From positions 131,315,821 to 131,379,820 of the forward strand of contig OV050033.1 in NCBI GenBank assembly GCA_920105625.2: a DNA stretch of 64,000 nt, given 5' to 3'. Shown here piece after piece: positions 52,517-63,300 of this stretch. This DNA is from Clusia tigrina (taxonomy: Eukaryota > Arthropoda > Insecta > Diptera > Clusiidae). The first letter of the stretch is position 1, and every line of letters starts with the position of its first letter. The notes below the pieces were generated by a model, which searched no databases, was not told where the DNA came from, and saw only the letters and a program-made list of their open reading frames with translations. The position numbers were made by a program, and so were the translations under genes.

Positions 52517-52530
52517 TATTCGATCGATTA
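52517..52530. repeat. Target-site duplication, 5' side of LOA-like element
   Basis: tattcgatcgatta, identical to 56478-56491. The core cgatcg is palindromic. Confidence 0.85.
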
Positions 52531-52968
52531 GGTCGGTAGAAAATCCTTCGACTGAACCCTCCCCGAGGGTACCGGCTGATAATAGGTGCAATGGCATCAA
52601 TTGTCTGATGGTGCTGGATCTAGCTAAGGTCAGGATGTAGCGCTCAGTGTTTGATACTCCTTAATAAACAGCATTGAGAAATGCACCTTGACTATGGTTC
52701 GAAGGTAAGGGCTGGATCAAGGTGTCACGCGACCCGTGCTGATAATCTGCCAAGCTAGAGGCCCTGTTAAATAGTCTAGTCGTAAACTGAGCCCCCACCC
52801 TTCGGTGGTAATAGCCTAGCTCGGATATTGCGGTTCTCTGTCCGAGTGGTCTTTATATTCTCCGCAAAAAAGAATCTTCATGAAACAAAAATTAAACCAA
52901 AAAATTCGGCGGGACATCACCGCAATTCAATTGGCAAATCGATGTAGCAAAGAATCGTTGATGAGCCA

Positions 52969-54298
52969 ATGCTTAGTGGGGTAAGATCACCCGCTAGGCC
53001 AAAATTAATTGCTGGTGCGGTCAATGAACGGAGACCTTCATCCGTGGTCAAAACAGTGGTTGGACTTACGGGATCCCCAATGACAGTAGATGGAATTCGG
53101 AAACTTTCTTCCGATGATGTGCCATCCACTTCTGCTGCTGCCAAGGAAAAAATGGGACCAACTCAGCAAAATCCCATCTCCTCTAGGGAGAGACACTGGG
53201 AGTTCAACTGGGGGGCAAAGGCAGTAATCCATCCCGACCTACCATCTCGGAGAAAACCGCCAGGATGGCCAAGAAAGGAATCCCTCTTCCTGATCGTGGT
53301 CAACCTGGGGGTTTGGATGACCCGAGAAGAAAGGAGCTAAGTGGAGCTGGAGTCAGATGGTACCTCACCTACCTGTCTCAGGGTTTGCAACCAGGTTAGG
53401 TTAGGTTAATGTGGCAGCCAGTTCAAGGATCAGCTCACTCAGACCACCATGGGTCCATTGTGATACCACCGCGCCACAACGCACCTCCGATTCACTCGTC
53501 GAACCATTTTGAAGCCCTAATAAAGCGCAGGGTTTGTTTGATCTTCGCGCTAGACACCTCTGTAAGAGAGCTAAAAGCGTATTTGCCTAAAGAGCCCGCT
53601 CTGCTTCTGGCCAGAGCGGGGCAAACCAGAAGATGCTCTTGCACAGGAGCACAAAGAATTCGGCTGGCACAACATCACAACCGAACGTAAACAAGAACCT
53701 GAAGAAAAGGGTACGAAACCCCTTTTCTCCTAATCCTGACCCAGCCAAAAAGAGGAAGACGGCAACACCGTCAGGCGCACCTAGTCGTGGAGGGTCCAAG
53801 GCAGCAGGTAGCTACGCTAAGGTGGCATCCGTCACCAAGGTGGCTGTTGCTGCGGACTATCCGAACACCATCCTTACTAGCGAGGAGCTGACAAGTGTTA
53901 AGCAGATGTTGCTTGAGAGGCTGGTTGTAGAGTGGACCAAAGAATTCTCCTTCGATGGTATCCACTTCAAGCCTGGCTTCCTGAGCATCGACTGCTGTTC
54001 GACGGACTCGGTGGAATGGCTGAAAGGGGTCGTGACGCAGCTTTCAGTGAGAGAGGGCGTTAGTTTGGTCGCCAGAGTGGGAGAAAACATCCCAGATCAC
54101 ACAGTATTCCTTTTCCTCCGTCGTAGTAGTGGACAAGAGGCAGCTGTGTCACTTAAGTTTCTCTCCAGCCAAAATATTGGGCTGAACACCAATTTCTGGA
54201 GAGTATGGAGTTGCAAGGACGATGTCAACGGACAGTTGTTGTCCGTGGAAATAGATGATGGGTCCATGCTCGTGGTATGCGTTGAACTACCGATTTAG
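52969..54298 (+). pseudogene. ORF1 (gag-like) remnant of LOA-like element
   Basis: Two open stretches, 52969-53340 and 53633-54298, separated by frameshifts and by a segment with ggttaggttaggttaa near 53395. The first is Pro/Ser/Arg-rich. The second has a basic Lys-rich N-terminus (NLKKRVRNPFSPN, KKRKTA) and a globular part with LTSVKQMLLERLV and FLFLRRSSGQEAAVSLKFLS. This resembles the gag-like domain (DUF4780-type) of LOA/R1 elements, from memory and not checked. Stop at 54296-54298. Not a host gene. Confidence 0.65.
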
Positions 54299-54434
54299 CA
54301 AGATCAAAGTCGGTTGTTCCAAACGTACTCAAGAAAAGCCCAAGGCAGAGGAAGTAAAGGAGATAAACATCACACCTTTGTGAAAGGTAATAACGAGTAG
54401 TAGTCTTCCCCCAGGTGAGGCTGAACCGAAGACT

Positions 54435-56378
54435 GTGGCCCGGAAATCTCAATCGACTGAAACTTCACTATACCATCTGAATGATTTTATTCAGGCAGCA
54501 CTGGATAAAAAAGAAATAGCACTTTGTGCCTTTCTTGATATTGAGGGGGCTTTTGACAACACTCCTCAAGCATATGTGATTAGAGGAATAGATAATACCA
54601 CTTCCAATTGGATAGAGCTTTACTCAACAGTAGACTGACTGAAGCTGACGCAGGTGACAAAACCGTTAAAGTCAAAGACAATAAAGGATGTTCGCAGATT
54701 GGGGTATTATCACCCATTTTGTGGAGCATAGTAGTTGGTGATCTTCTGGTAAAACTCACAAATCTTGTCATATCATGTCAAGGATATGCGGACGATATTG
54801 TGATAATAGCTAGAGGAAAATCTGAATCCACTCTTTATGATATTATTCAGAGGGGCTTATTAGCAGCTAGTGAATGGTGCAGGGAAACAGGATTGAAAAT
54901 CAATGCCTCAAAGACCACCATTGTGCCGTTTACTCGAAAAATATCTCTACCATATATGAAACCTATTCTTCTAATGGTACACAGGTCGAAATTAGCTCTG
55001 AGACCAAATACCTCGGAGTCATTTTCGACAAAGACACCAAGAGGGCCACAGCTGCCTTAATGATATATAGACGGCTTGCTGGTAAATCTTGGGGATGTAA
55101 CCCAAAAATCGTTCGCTGGATGTATACCATGATGGTGAGACCAATCGTCACCTATGGTTCTGTAGCCTGGTCAAATAGAGTCAGACTAAAGACAGCGATA
55201 TCGGCATTAAGTACAGTACAACACCTTGCATGCCTTGTTATCACTGGAGCTATGCGCACCTGCCCAACGGCTGCAATGGAAGTTATACTAGATCTAAGAC
55301 CCTTACATATAGTAATTCAAGACTCTGCTAGGAAATCTCTTTCCAGAATACAAGAAACTATCTCGAGAGAATTAAATTACAACCAAAATATATTGGGAAA
55401 CAATTCAGCTCAAGAATATGATACACTAAAATCTCATAAGGATTTTATGCCAAGAAAATTCAATTTTGCACACAAATACTGTACAATGATGAGTTGCAAA
55501 AAAGAATGGAAAGATCTGAGAGATCTAAAATTCGAGAAAATTCTTTCTTATGGTATACTGACGGTTCTAAGACAATGGACGGAACTGGGGCAGGAGTATT
55601 TGGGCCTAGAACCAACTACTGGGATCCAATGGGTTCTATCCCAAGCAGTTTTCAAGCGGAAATTCACGGTATTGAAAGATGTCCCCAGATCAACATTGAC
55701 AGGAAATATCGGGGGAAAAATATCGTGATACTATCTGATAGTCAAGCAGCACTCTAGAGTTTGAGCTCATCCTTGGTGAGATCTAAGCTTGCATGGGACT
55801 GTATTGGGAAGCTAAACTCCCTAGGCAGTGGGAACAAGTTATCTCTAATGTGGGTACCAGGCCACATAGGAGTAGAGGGAAATGAGAAGGCTGATAGTTT
55901 AGCTAGAAAGGCTGCGGCCTCTCCTTTCAACGGCCCTGAACCCTTCTGTGGACTATCATCCAATACCATTGGAGGTCTGCTGAAGAAGTATACAGATGCA
56001 AAAAGAAGTGAAACCTGGAACACTCTTCCGGGATTAAGACAGTCCAAAGCTCTTCTGGGCGATTTTAATCCTAAAAGAGCTAAGGAGTTAATAAATATGC
56101 CTCGGAGTAAATTAAGAATCATCACAGGCATTTTAAGGGGACATTGTAGACTCAACTACCTTATGAATAAGTTGGGTATATCTTCAGATGCCATCTGTCG
56201 ATTCTGCGGAGAAAGTGACGAAACCTCACTGCACCTGATCACAGCCTGCGGACCATTGGCACATAGTAGACTCGGGTGTTTTGGAGAATATATCTTAGAT
56301 ATGAGCAAGATCCCTCAACTCGATTCCTCCAAAATATATGAATTCCTGTCGAAAATTAACCTGACAGAAGATTTATAG
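54435..56378 (+). pseudogene. Reverse transcriptase/RNase H remnant of LOA-like element
   Basis: RT begins partway through the fingers (STETSLYHLNDFI, then LCAFLDIEGAFDNT, the first catalytic Asp region), with the YADD motif in GYADDIVIIARGKSE at about 54784. RNase H follows with LWYTDGSKTMDGTGAGVFGP (about 55545) and IVILSDSQAAL, then a stop at 55755-55757, then LMWVPGHIGVEGNEKADSLA (about 55847). The zinc motif CRFCGESDETSLHLITAC is near 56197 and the final stop at 56376-56378. The coding thread changes frame at least three times (near 54600, 54950 and 55530). Non-functional. Confidence 0.88.
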
Positions 56379-56477
56379 ATGAGACTATCCTCATCTTTCA
56401 AATAAAAAAGGGCATCACAATAGATATTTCAGGTCGCAGTGTATAACACCTTTAAATATATCTAATATCTAATCTAA

Positions 56478-56491
56478 TATTCGATCGATTA
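56478..56491. repeat. Target-site duplication, 3' side of LOA-like element
   Basis: tattcgatcgatta, identical to 52517-52530, directly after a short tctaat-repeat tail. Confidence 0.85.
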
Positions 56492-57421
56492 ATTTAATTT
56501 TCAGCTTATTTTAGTGCCAATCGTTAAGGAGTAGATGGAAGAATGTTGGAGGAGTACTAGCACCTAAGTCCTTCTACTCGAAGATATGCAAATAAGTATG
56601 GGACAGACCATGTCCTGAGTGGTAATTGACCTCTTGAATGCATGACTACTATGCTTATCATTATTCCACAGAGGCCAAGAAACGTCCTTTGACGTTCCCA
56701 ATTACAGATTTTACTTCATATTGTAGTTTCAAGCATACTACGAGGTTAATTAAATAAGTATTTCATGTGTAAGAGGAGTTCAAGTGCTTCCGATGATATG
56801 GATTATCAGGGGTCCCCTGATTATAAGACAATCGATTGATCTCGCCGATCTCTGTATCTTCCCAATGGCATTTCGTTATACAACCCGGTTGCGCACTCCG
56901 CAACTCCACATATAGGAATAGGTCCTACAATAGAACTTCGAAATCCAGGGAACTTCATGAGATTGCCATCGACATTTCTTTCCTATTGTAGTTTTGCTAG
57001 AAGCTTAAATGTGCAGAGTGACAGAAACGGCACCAGAAACCAGTAAAGTTGCATCAGAAACTGAATCTGGTACATTTGCAACAGAAACAGAATCAAGTAC
57101 ATTTGCAACAGAAACTGGCAGATTTGCAGTAGAAACAGAATGCATTGACAACAGAAAAAATTATATTCTGTTCCATGTGACTTTGCACCTTAACGGAAGT
57201 AGGAAGACAGGAGGGCTCCAATAATTGTAACCTCTATTGGGGGTTGCGGTCTACCAAGTCCAGCAAGTCCCAGCTATCTCATCCCCTCTACAACCCATTA
57301 TCAACTTATTGTTATTTTCTTAAATGTAGTTTTATTTACTAATCGGGGTACACACGCACTCATAAATATTTTATATAATACAATTATTGCTAAAAAAAAA
57401 CTTCACTATTCAAACAAAAAA
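56492..57421. other. Intergenic region between LOA-like element and giant
   Basis: Mixed-complexity DNA. The only structured part is a 30-bp repeat at about 57040-57145, inside a 71-codon frame with no known domain. The giant transcript probably ends near 57400. Confidence 0.55.
57040..57145. repeat. 30-33-bp tandem repeat, about 4 copies
   Basis: Copies of acatttgcaacagaaacaga plus about 7-10 bases. In frame it reads as TFATETESS-type repeats because the unit is a multiple of three; no start context or domain supports a gene. Confidence 0.8.
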
Positions 57422-57427
57422 TTTATT
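57422..57427 (-). terminator. Poly(A) signal AATAAA for giant
   Basis: Minus-strand AATAAA, about 105 nt past the giant stop codon and followed by an A/T-rich stretch. Sensible spacing for a short 3'UTR; cleavage site not visible. Confidence 0.55.
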
Positions 57428-57529
57428 CACAGATAAGCTGGGGCGATGAACGCGTTGAACGCAGTTGAGTCAAAAAATAGTACAGATCTTCATAATCCTG
57501 TTGGGCGGAGGCGCCAACTGAGCGTCCAA

Positions 57530-59350
57530 CTAGACGCCCTTCGACGTGTACGTGGCCAGTTGCGACTTGAGCGCGTCGATCTGACAGAGTAACTCAATGT
57601 TTTGGCGCTCCAAGTAAGCGGCACGTATGGCAATTTCGTCCTCCTTGATGCGACGGCGATCGCGCGACTTCTTGGCGGCCGCATTGTTTTTGCGTCGCCT
57701 CTCATAGTAGGCAGCATCCTTGTGCTGGCTGCTGTAGTTCGCATTGGTATTACTGGAATTATTGTTATTGTTGTTGTTGTTGTTGTCACCATTGGAGCTG
57801 GTCGACGAGGTCATCTTCTCAAAATGCCCAGCATTTGAATCACAATCACTGGAGTCGTCGGCGGTGATGCGTTCCTCATTGTCACTGTTGTTGTTCGAGG
57901 AGCCGTCGTGAGTTGTGTTGGCATTTCGCGAAATGGTGCGACGCATCTTTGGATTGGTGATGGTGCGCGAGCCGCCATTGGAGTTGCGTATTTGCTCCAG
58001 GACACGTTTGCGGTACTCGGTGTAGCGCTCAACGCGTGGATTGTCCAGTAACACATCGGCAGCCGCGAAATTGGCAGCAATGACGAGCGGATCGCGAGGG
58101 AAGGCTTTGAATGGACGTGTGGTTTTAGAGTCCATATTGGTCAAAGAGGGGAGACCAATAATGTTGCTTGTGGGCGTGGTGGCGGCGTTGATGCGTTGTG
58201 TCATGTCATAGAGTGGACTGTTGCGTGCTGGTGAGTGGGGTTCGCTATTAGGCGGCGATGTTGGCGCGGTACTAGCACTGGTATAGTTTTGCAATAGATT
58301 GGAGGCGGTGACAGGGAACTGCGGCACCACTGGCAACGTTGGAGGGTGACTAACTGGTTCCATGGGCGTAGGTGATGTTGTAAGTGGTTCTTGCTTCATA
58401 TTGCTGGGATAACACAGGTTTGGATACAACGTTGGCAGTCCGGGATGAGGTGCAATGCCTTTATGCGGCGCATGGTGGATTGCAGGTTCCGCAGAGTACA
58501 GATTATGACAGATATTAGCAGGCATTAGTGGTACCAGGTGATGAGCACTGCTTGTGGGCGATCCCTGTGGAGAAATAGTGCCGAAGCTTGAATTGGTGCG
58601 ACACGGCGATGGTGTTTTGGGTGGCTTCTCCGCTGCATCACAACGACGTGAGAGATCCAGCACTTCGGAGATCACCGAGGTAAGGGCGGATTGCTGGCGA
58701 GACAAATGCTGCTGCAGTTGTCGCCCATAAGCATAGGGGTTGTAAGTGTCCATGGTTGGGGATGGTACTCGTGGGGCTATATAATGCATATTATGAGGCA
58801 TGTGACGAGTGGTGTCTAGCAAGCCTGCTCGATCTAGAAACAGAAATGATATGGTTCAGTATGGGAAACAAAGCTGGGCAGAAAAGAAAGAAAACAGTGA
58901 TTAACGAGAGATGGAATCCATAGGATGTTTTTTTTTTATCAGGGAACTGATGTTGGAACATTAAAACCAAGAGATTTGATGTAAATTCAATGGTTGTTTG
59001 TAGCTTCCTAAATCTTTTTCAGCTTCAAAAATTCCGTTTCCTATTTTATTTGCATTTAAGGAATGTGGTTTTAAACACATTTTACATCTTCCGGCCTTCG
59101 TGGTTTAGTGTTAAGCTGGTATCCTAGTTGTAAATTCCAATCCTTTTCAGAACATGATCTCACAATGCCTATTTTTATACCTTCTTCTCTTTGAAACGCA
59201 GGCCTAATTCACCCTTTCTCTCAATATTTTAGAGACATAATTTAATATTAATTGATTTATAACGTTAATCAATTAATTATGTCCCTAAAGTATTAATAAA
59301 ATATTTTGTAACTCACCATTTTTAAAATCGAATAAAAATTGTCCTGACAT
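57530..59350 (-). CDS. gt: Giant: bZIP gap-gene transcriptional repressor, 2 coding exons
   Basis: Short-range repressor of the early embryo that sets boundaries of Kruppel and even-skipped stripes; nuclear DNA-binding dimer. Exon 1 is 59317-59350 (34 nt, MSGQFLFDFKN plus one base), donor g|gtgagt. Exon 2 is 57530-58833 after acceptor tttctag. Together they give 445 aa (D. melanogaster about 448). VLDLSRR at residues 69-75 is the CtBP-binding motif of the Giant repression domain. PLVIAANFAAADVLLDNPRV and ERYTEYRKRVLEQIR are the family-specific block ahead of the bZIP. The bZIP starts near 383 (KDAAYYERRR, then NNAAAKKSRDRRR) with a leucine zipper to about 440 (AAYLERQNIELLCQIDALKS). A poly-Asn run lies near 355-365, and the linker is Ser-rich. 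Intron 483 bp. The start is the first in-frame ATG, in exon 1. Confidence 0.95.
58834..59316 (-). other. giant intron
   Basis: 483 bp, AT-rich, with donor gtgagt and acceptor tttctag. It contains an imperfect palindrome at 59229-59288 (agggacataattaat / ttaatcaattaattatgtccct) that could fold into a hairpin. Confidence 0.7.
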
Positions 59351-59591
59351 TATTTTTTTGTATGCCAACATTTTTGTTGGACTGCCTACGCGCGGATTCT
59401 GGTTCCTCGATTTATTTCACGAATATTATATCCCAATTTTCGTATATTTTTGTCCTTTTTTATATATTTTAATCCAAAATTATCTATAATCGTTTTATTA
59501 TATCTCGTTGTTTATATTCGCGGTAATGCATTCAAAGGAATTTGACAAAATAAGGTACGTAGACGACAACGTTGCAGAGAAGACCAATGGA

Positions 59592-59629
59592 GACTGATTT
59601 CCCTATGCAACCCGTTCCAGGTTTTATAC
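59592..59629 (-). promoter_or_regulatory. Core promoter of giant (TATA box and Inr)
   Basis: On the minus strand GTATAAAAC (59629-59621) is followed about 31-33 bp later by ATCAGTCT, an Inr match TCAGTC (59597-59592) with +1 A at 59595. The pentamer at +28 is TGTCG, one mismatch from the DPE consensus RGWYV. The implied 5'UTR is about 245 nt to ATG 59350. Motifs are seen; start-site use is inferred. Confidence 0.65.
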
Positions 59630-59950
59630 TCCTGCGCGCACTTGCGCTCAGTACGCGCACACAGTTAAATCTGCTTCGCTGCGTTACCTACTTCGTGTCT
59701 ATTTACATTTCGTTCGGATCACTTCCAAAATATTCGGTAGGTATGTACATTTGACCTCACACCCATACACACGAAGTGCATCATGGCCGCACGAGTACCT
59801 GCTTGGTTGACAATTTTGAATCAATCGCAGGCAATCGGCTGTTGAATGTTTGAACATCCGCACACACAAGGGAAAGAAGACTTCTAGTTGCAATGCAAAG
59901 AAGACTTCTAGTTGAAGCCAAATGTTTTGGTAAGGCGTCAAGTATGAGGA

Positions 59951-59976
59951 GTGACAGAGAGAGAGAGAGAGCGAGG
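59951..59976. promoter_or_regulatory. (GA)n run, possible GAGA-factor site
   Basis: gacagagagagagagagagc lies about 355-380 bp upstream of the predicted giant TSS. Runs of GAGAG are bound by Trl/GAF and Clamp at fly developmental promoters. Binding is inferred. Confidence 0.45.
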
Positions 59977-60076
59977 CTGAGGAAATTAACCGTAGTAAAA
60001 TGAATGCTTTAGGGCAATTTTGCATAGTTGAGTGCAATAATGCCGTAAAGGGTTGCATGTCCACAATCACATCTCC

Positions 60077-60093
60077 CGCTCTCTCTCTCTCTC
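60077..60093. promoter_or_regulatory. (CT)n run, possible GAGA-factor site
   Basis: gctctctctctctctccc, the opposite-strand partner of the run at 59951-59976, about 490 bp upstream of the predicted giant TSS. Confidence 0.4.
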
Positions 60094-60549
60094 CCTTCCA
60101 CTTCTGTTCTGTATTGTTGCTTTTCTTTTGCTTGCAATTATTTACTTGGGCTCATAAAAATGATTTTTTTCTATGAGATTTTTGTTTTGTGGTTGGGTTT
60201 CTTTTTCGCGCAAATGTTTTTGTTTTATGATTTTATTTTGAAATATTGTTGGAATTTTTGTAAACTTTTTATGGCACTGTCTTTGAGCGCGAGCATATTT
60301 TAATGTTTTACTTTCGATTTCCTTCCCTTAAAAAGTAGGCCTCCTTCTAAACCCTTTCCTAAGGACAAGGTCTGCGCGAATTTTGAGATGTTGTATTTTC
60401 TGCGTATTTGTCCTATTTTGTCAACCAATTTTTGTTTCAGAAATATTATGTATGAATATAATAGTTTTGGCTCAGATGTAGATGAAGGGGTAAAGGGTGG
60501 TGTTTAGGTTTCAGATAATTTGTTTATGAGCCAATAAAAGATCCTTTAA

Positions 60550-60810
60550 ATAATTTTTTTTTTATTATATTTAATAAGTTCAACCAGAAATTTTTACCTT
60601 ATATTTTTAATATTTTTATTTTATTATTATATATATAATTTTATTGTTTTTCATTTTATAGAATTATATGTATTATTATATATATAATTTAATATTTTTT
60701 ATTATTAATTATTATATGTTTCATAATATATATAATAATATTATATTTTTTAAATTAATTAATATAATTATACTATTTTTTAATATAATACTATTATATA
60801 TATTTTATTA
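60550..60810. repeat. AT-only low-complexity block
   Basis: Attatatatataattt-type words, about 260 bp, resembling the block at 15930-16190. Confidence 0.75.
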
Positions 60811-61526
60811 GTCAGACGTGATAAAAATTTCCTGCTGGGGTTGTGTTTCTAATTCATACATTACAATGTAGTTGAAATATTGCATCTTTATATATTTAAG
60901 GTATGAAAAAATGTTCAGCTCAATTTCGAGGTTTCTCAGAGAAAATATTTCGATTTATTACTTGGGGAAGGCCCAACTCATCAATATTTTTCAGAACTAA
61001 AGTTTCCTTAAATTTTTACAGTTATTCAATATCCATAAAGTTGGTTTTGGCGCCAGTATTAGAAAATACTTAACTATAAATTCTACCTGATATGTCTTTC
61101 CGAATTTTGCAGATACATTGACTAAATACATAAGGATTAACTAAATAAGTAAATAACATTAAAACTCATCAAGTCAAATTAAAGAGCAATTAGTAATATG
61201 GGTCATGCAGACGGATGTCTCGCAATACTTACGAATACTCTAATCACCATCCACGCTTAATCACACGCTCCTAAATTGACCACAAGTGTTTCCATAAAAA
61301 ATAGTATTCTGATGAAAGCAAGAAAAAAAAAATAAAATATTTCAACAGGCAATCGTATGGTGATGGCACCTTTCCCAGCTTTGCATACGAACGTATATTT
61401 GTAAGTCATATAAATATTACAGTGAATTGGTATTCCAGAAATTTTACCAAGTCGAAGGTGACTTCAAAAATATTCCACCTGCAATTCTAGCCATAAATCA
61501 ACAGCAACATTCCCTGAAAAGTGCTA

Positions 61527-61636
61527 ACTCTGATCTATGTATTCAAACCCTGATCCAAGCAAACCCTGATCTATGCAAATCCAGTTCTATGCACACCCTG
61601 ATCTGTGCACACCCTGATCTATGCACACCGTGATCT
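61527..61636. repeat. Minisatellite, 16-bp unit, about 6-7 copies
   Basis: Unit ccctgatctatgcaca, with the last copies nearly perfect and the first ones diverged. Upstream of giant. Confidence 0.85.
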
Positions 61637-62883
61637 TCATTTTCCTTGCATACTGGGCTAAAATAATCCTTTACAAATATGAGTTTGCATGCAAACATTT
61701 ATGGAGTATTTAGGATACTCGTATCTGGAATCAATGCTCACCCATATTTCCAACCATTTGCTACAAAGGTATCCTTGTTGTAAATTTGATCAAAGTAATA
61801 ATGAGCTGGATTCTGGATACAAAATCACAAACACCACTCAGAAATTTATAAAAATTTAATAATCAAAGTTCAGAAAAAATTGAAAATGCTATTCACATAG
61901 AATCAATTATCTTCTCACGTCATAGTATCCACAAAGATATCCTGTTAGGACATCGCCAGGTAGCTCATCAATATTGAGGTCGGTTTTGCATAGAAAATCG
62001 GCAAAATTTGTGACAATTTTAATTTCAAGATTCATCCAAACACGGAAAAGGTTTGTTTACAGAGAATCAAGTATCTTCTGACTTTAGCCGCAGTGTCCTT
62101 AATATTTCATAGGAATTGTGCATTAGTATATCATAGGAAAGGTCATAATTTTTCAGTTTTCTTTTATTATTGAGGAATCTGCTTTGCCTGTTTATAACCT
62201 TTATTATCAGAAGGACAACTCGGGTTCAGAAGGATTCAGGACAAACAAATTATTTAATATCCTTATTTATTATTAATATTTCTTTTATTATTTATTATTA
62301 TTTATAATTTATTATTAGTATAAGTCTCCACCGTAACCGAAGTATGAAAAGTGTTCGGGATGGGGAGCTGTTCTCAGTGAGGGAGGGGGATGTTTTAGTG
62401 GGTGGAATCCTCACATACCAAATCAGTGAAGATAGTTTTGATGATGCGAAAGGCATTTTTACACTCACCTTAAATGAACCATTATTACTAGTTACTATTA
62501 TTAATTATTATTTATCTAAATCTTCAACGTATGAGTTGTCAGTTCACCCCTCATATTCTGGAACCCATCTTATTATTAATTTTATTAAAATCTAGTCTAG
62601 AACTCAAGCAATTAATAGCACTCTTGAAATAATTGTCCTTAATTTCAAGGACTTGAAAGTAGCTTGACTGGCTGAAAATACATACCAACTGGCGCCCTTT
62701 ATTGTTCTGAGGAGTCTCTCCCCTAAGATCTCTCCTTGAAAGAGGGAGGGAAGTTTCCTTCATGAGGAGAGATTTTTGGGCCACTTTCTAGTTATGTGGG
62801 CTCACTGTACGGTAGAATAAGTTAGCTCTCCATGCTTGTCTAAAGCTCGAAGACAACAGAAATCTAGGTGGCTTTACGTACTT

Positions 62884-63300
62884 ATTTCTGACGAAAAGTA
62901 CGTTAAATACGACTTTCATGTATGTTTATGAGGCTTAGCTCAGATCCTGTTCTTCATATTCAACCTCAGTCTGTAAAGGATTGTGGGCCTGCGTATAAAA
63001 TGGCAACTCCTGCGTAGAAAACACCAATCTGAGTGCCATTACATCATATTTCTGACAAAGAGCACGCTTAATAAACTTTTATGTGGCTTAGCGCAGTTTC
63101 TGTTCTTCAAATTCGTCCTCTAATCTATGGGGTTATGGGCCTGCGAAAAGCGCGGAACAGGAATCTGGGTGCCATTTCTGACGAAAATAACGCTTAATTA
63201 ACTTTTATGTGGCTTAGCGCAGATCGTATTATTCAAATGTGAACTCAGGCTGTAATCTATGAGATTGTGGGCTGGCGAATAAGGCGGCAATTCCTGTGAT
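62884..63300. repeat. Tandem repeat, 3 copies of about 125-165 bp
   Basis: Each copy starts tttctgacgaaaa, passes through tttatgtggcttagcgcag and ends near ttgtgggcctgcg with gcggcaactcctg. Starts are near 62886, 63049 and 63175. The first copy is longer. Confidence 0.82.

Larger units (their letters stand above)
52531..56477 (+). mobile_element. LOA-like non-LTR retrotransposon, internally deleted
   Basis: About 3.95 kb on the plus strand with a 14-bp TSD, tattcgatcgatta, at 52517-52530 and 56478-56491. It has a 5'UTR, a gag-like ORF1 in two pieces, RT palm, RNase H and a C-terminal zinc motif, and ends in a short (TCTAA)-type tail. The endonuclease and the N-terminal part of RT are absent between about 54300 and 54440. 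RT/RNase H is broken across three reading frames and by stops. RNase H plus the oligo tail suggests the LOA/Bilbo/Baggins group; the clade is inference. The intact TSD shows one insertion; the deletion happened later or in its source copy. Confidence 0.87.

Noticed and set aside
53394..53408. ttaggttaggtta, like the insect telomere repeat
   Set aside because: Only about two and a half units inside a LOA-like element; not a telomere. Flies of this group also lack TTAGG telomeres.
52969..56378. Host gene(s) with RT-like and Lys-rich products
   Set aside because: Frames fall inside one TSD-bounded LOA-like element and are broken.
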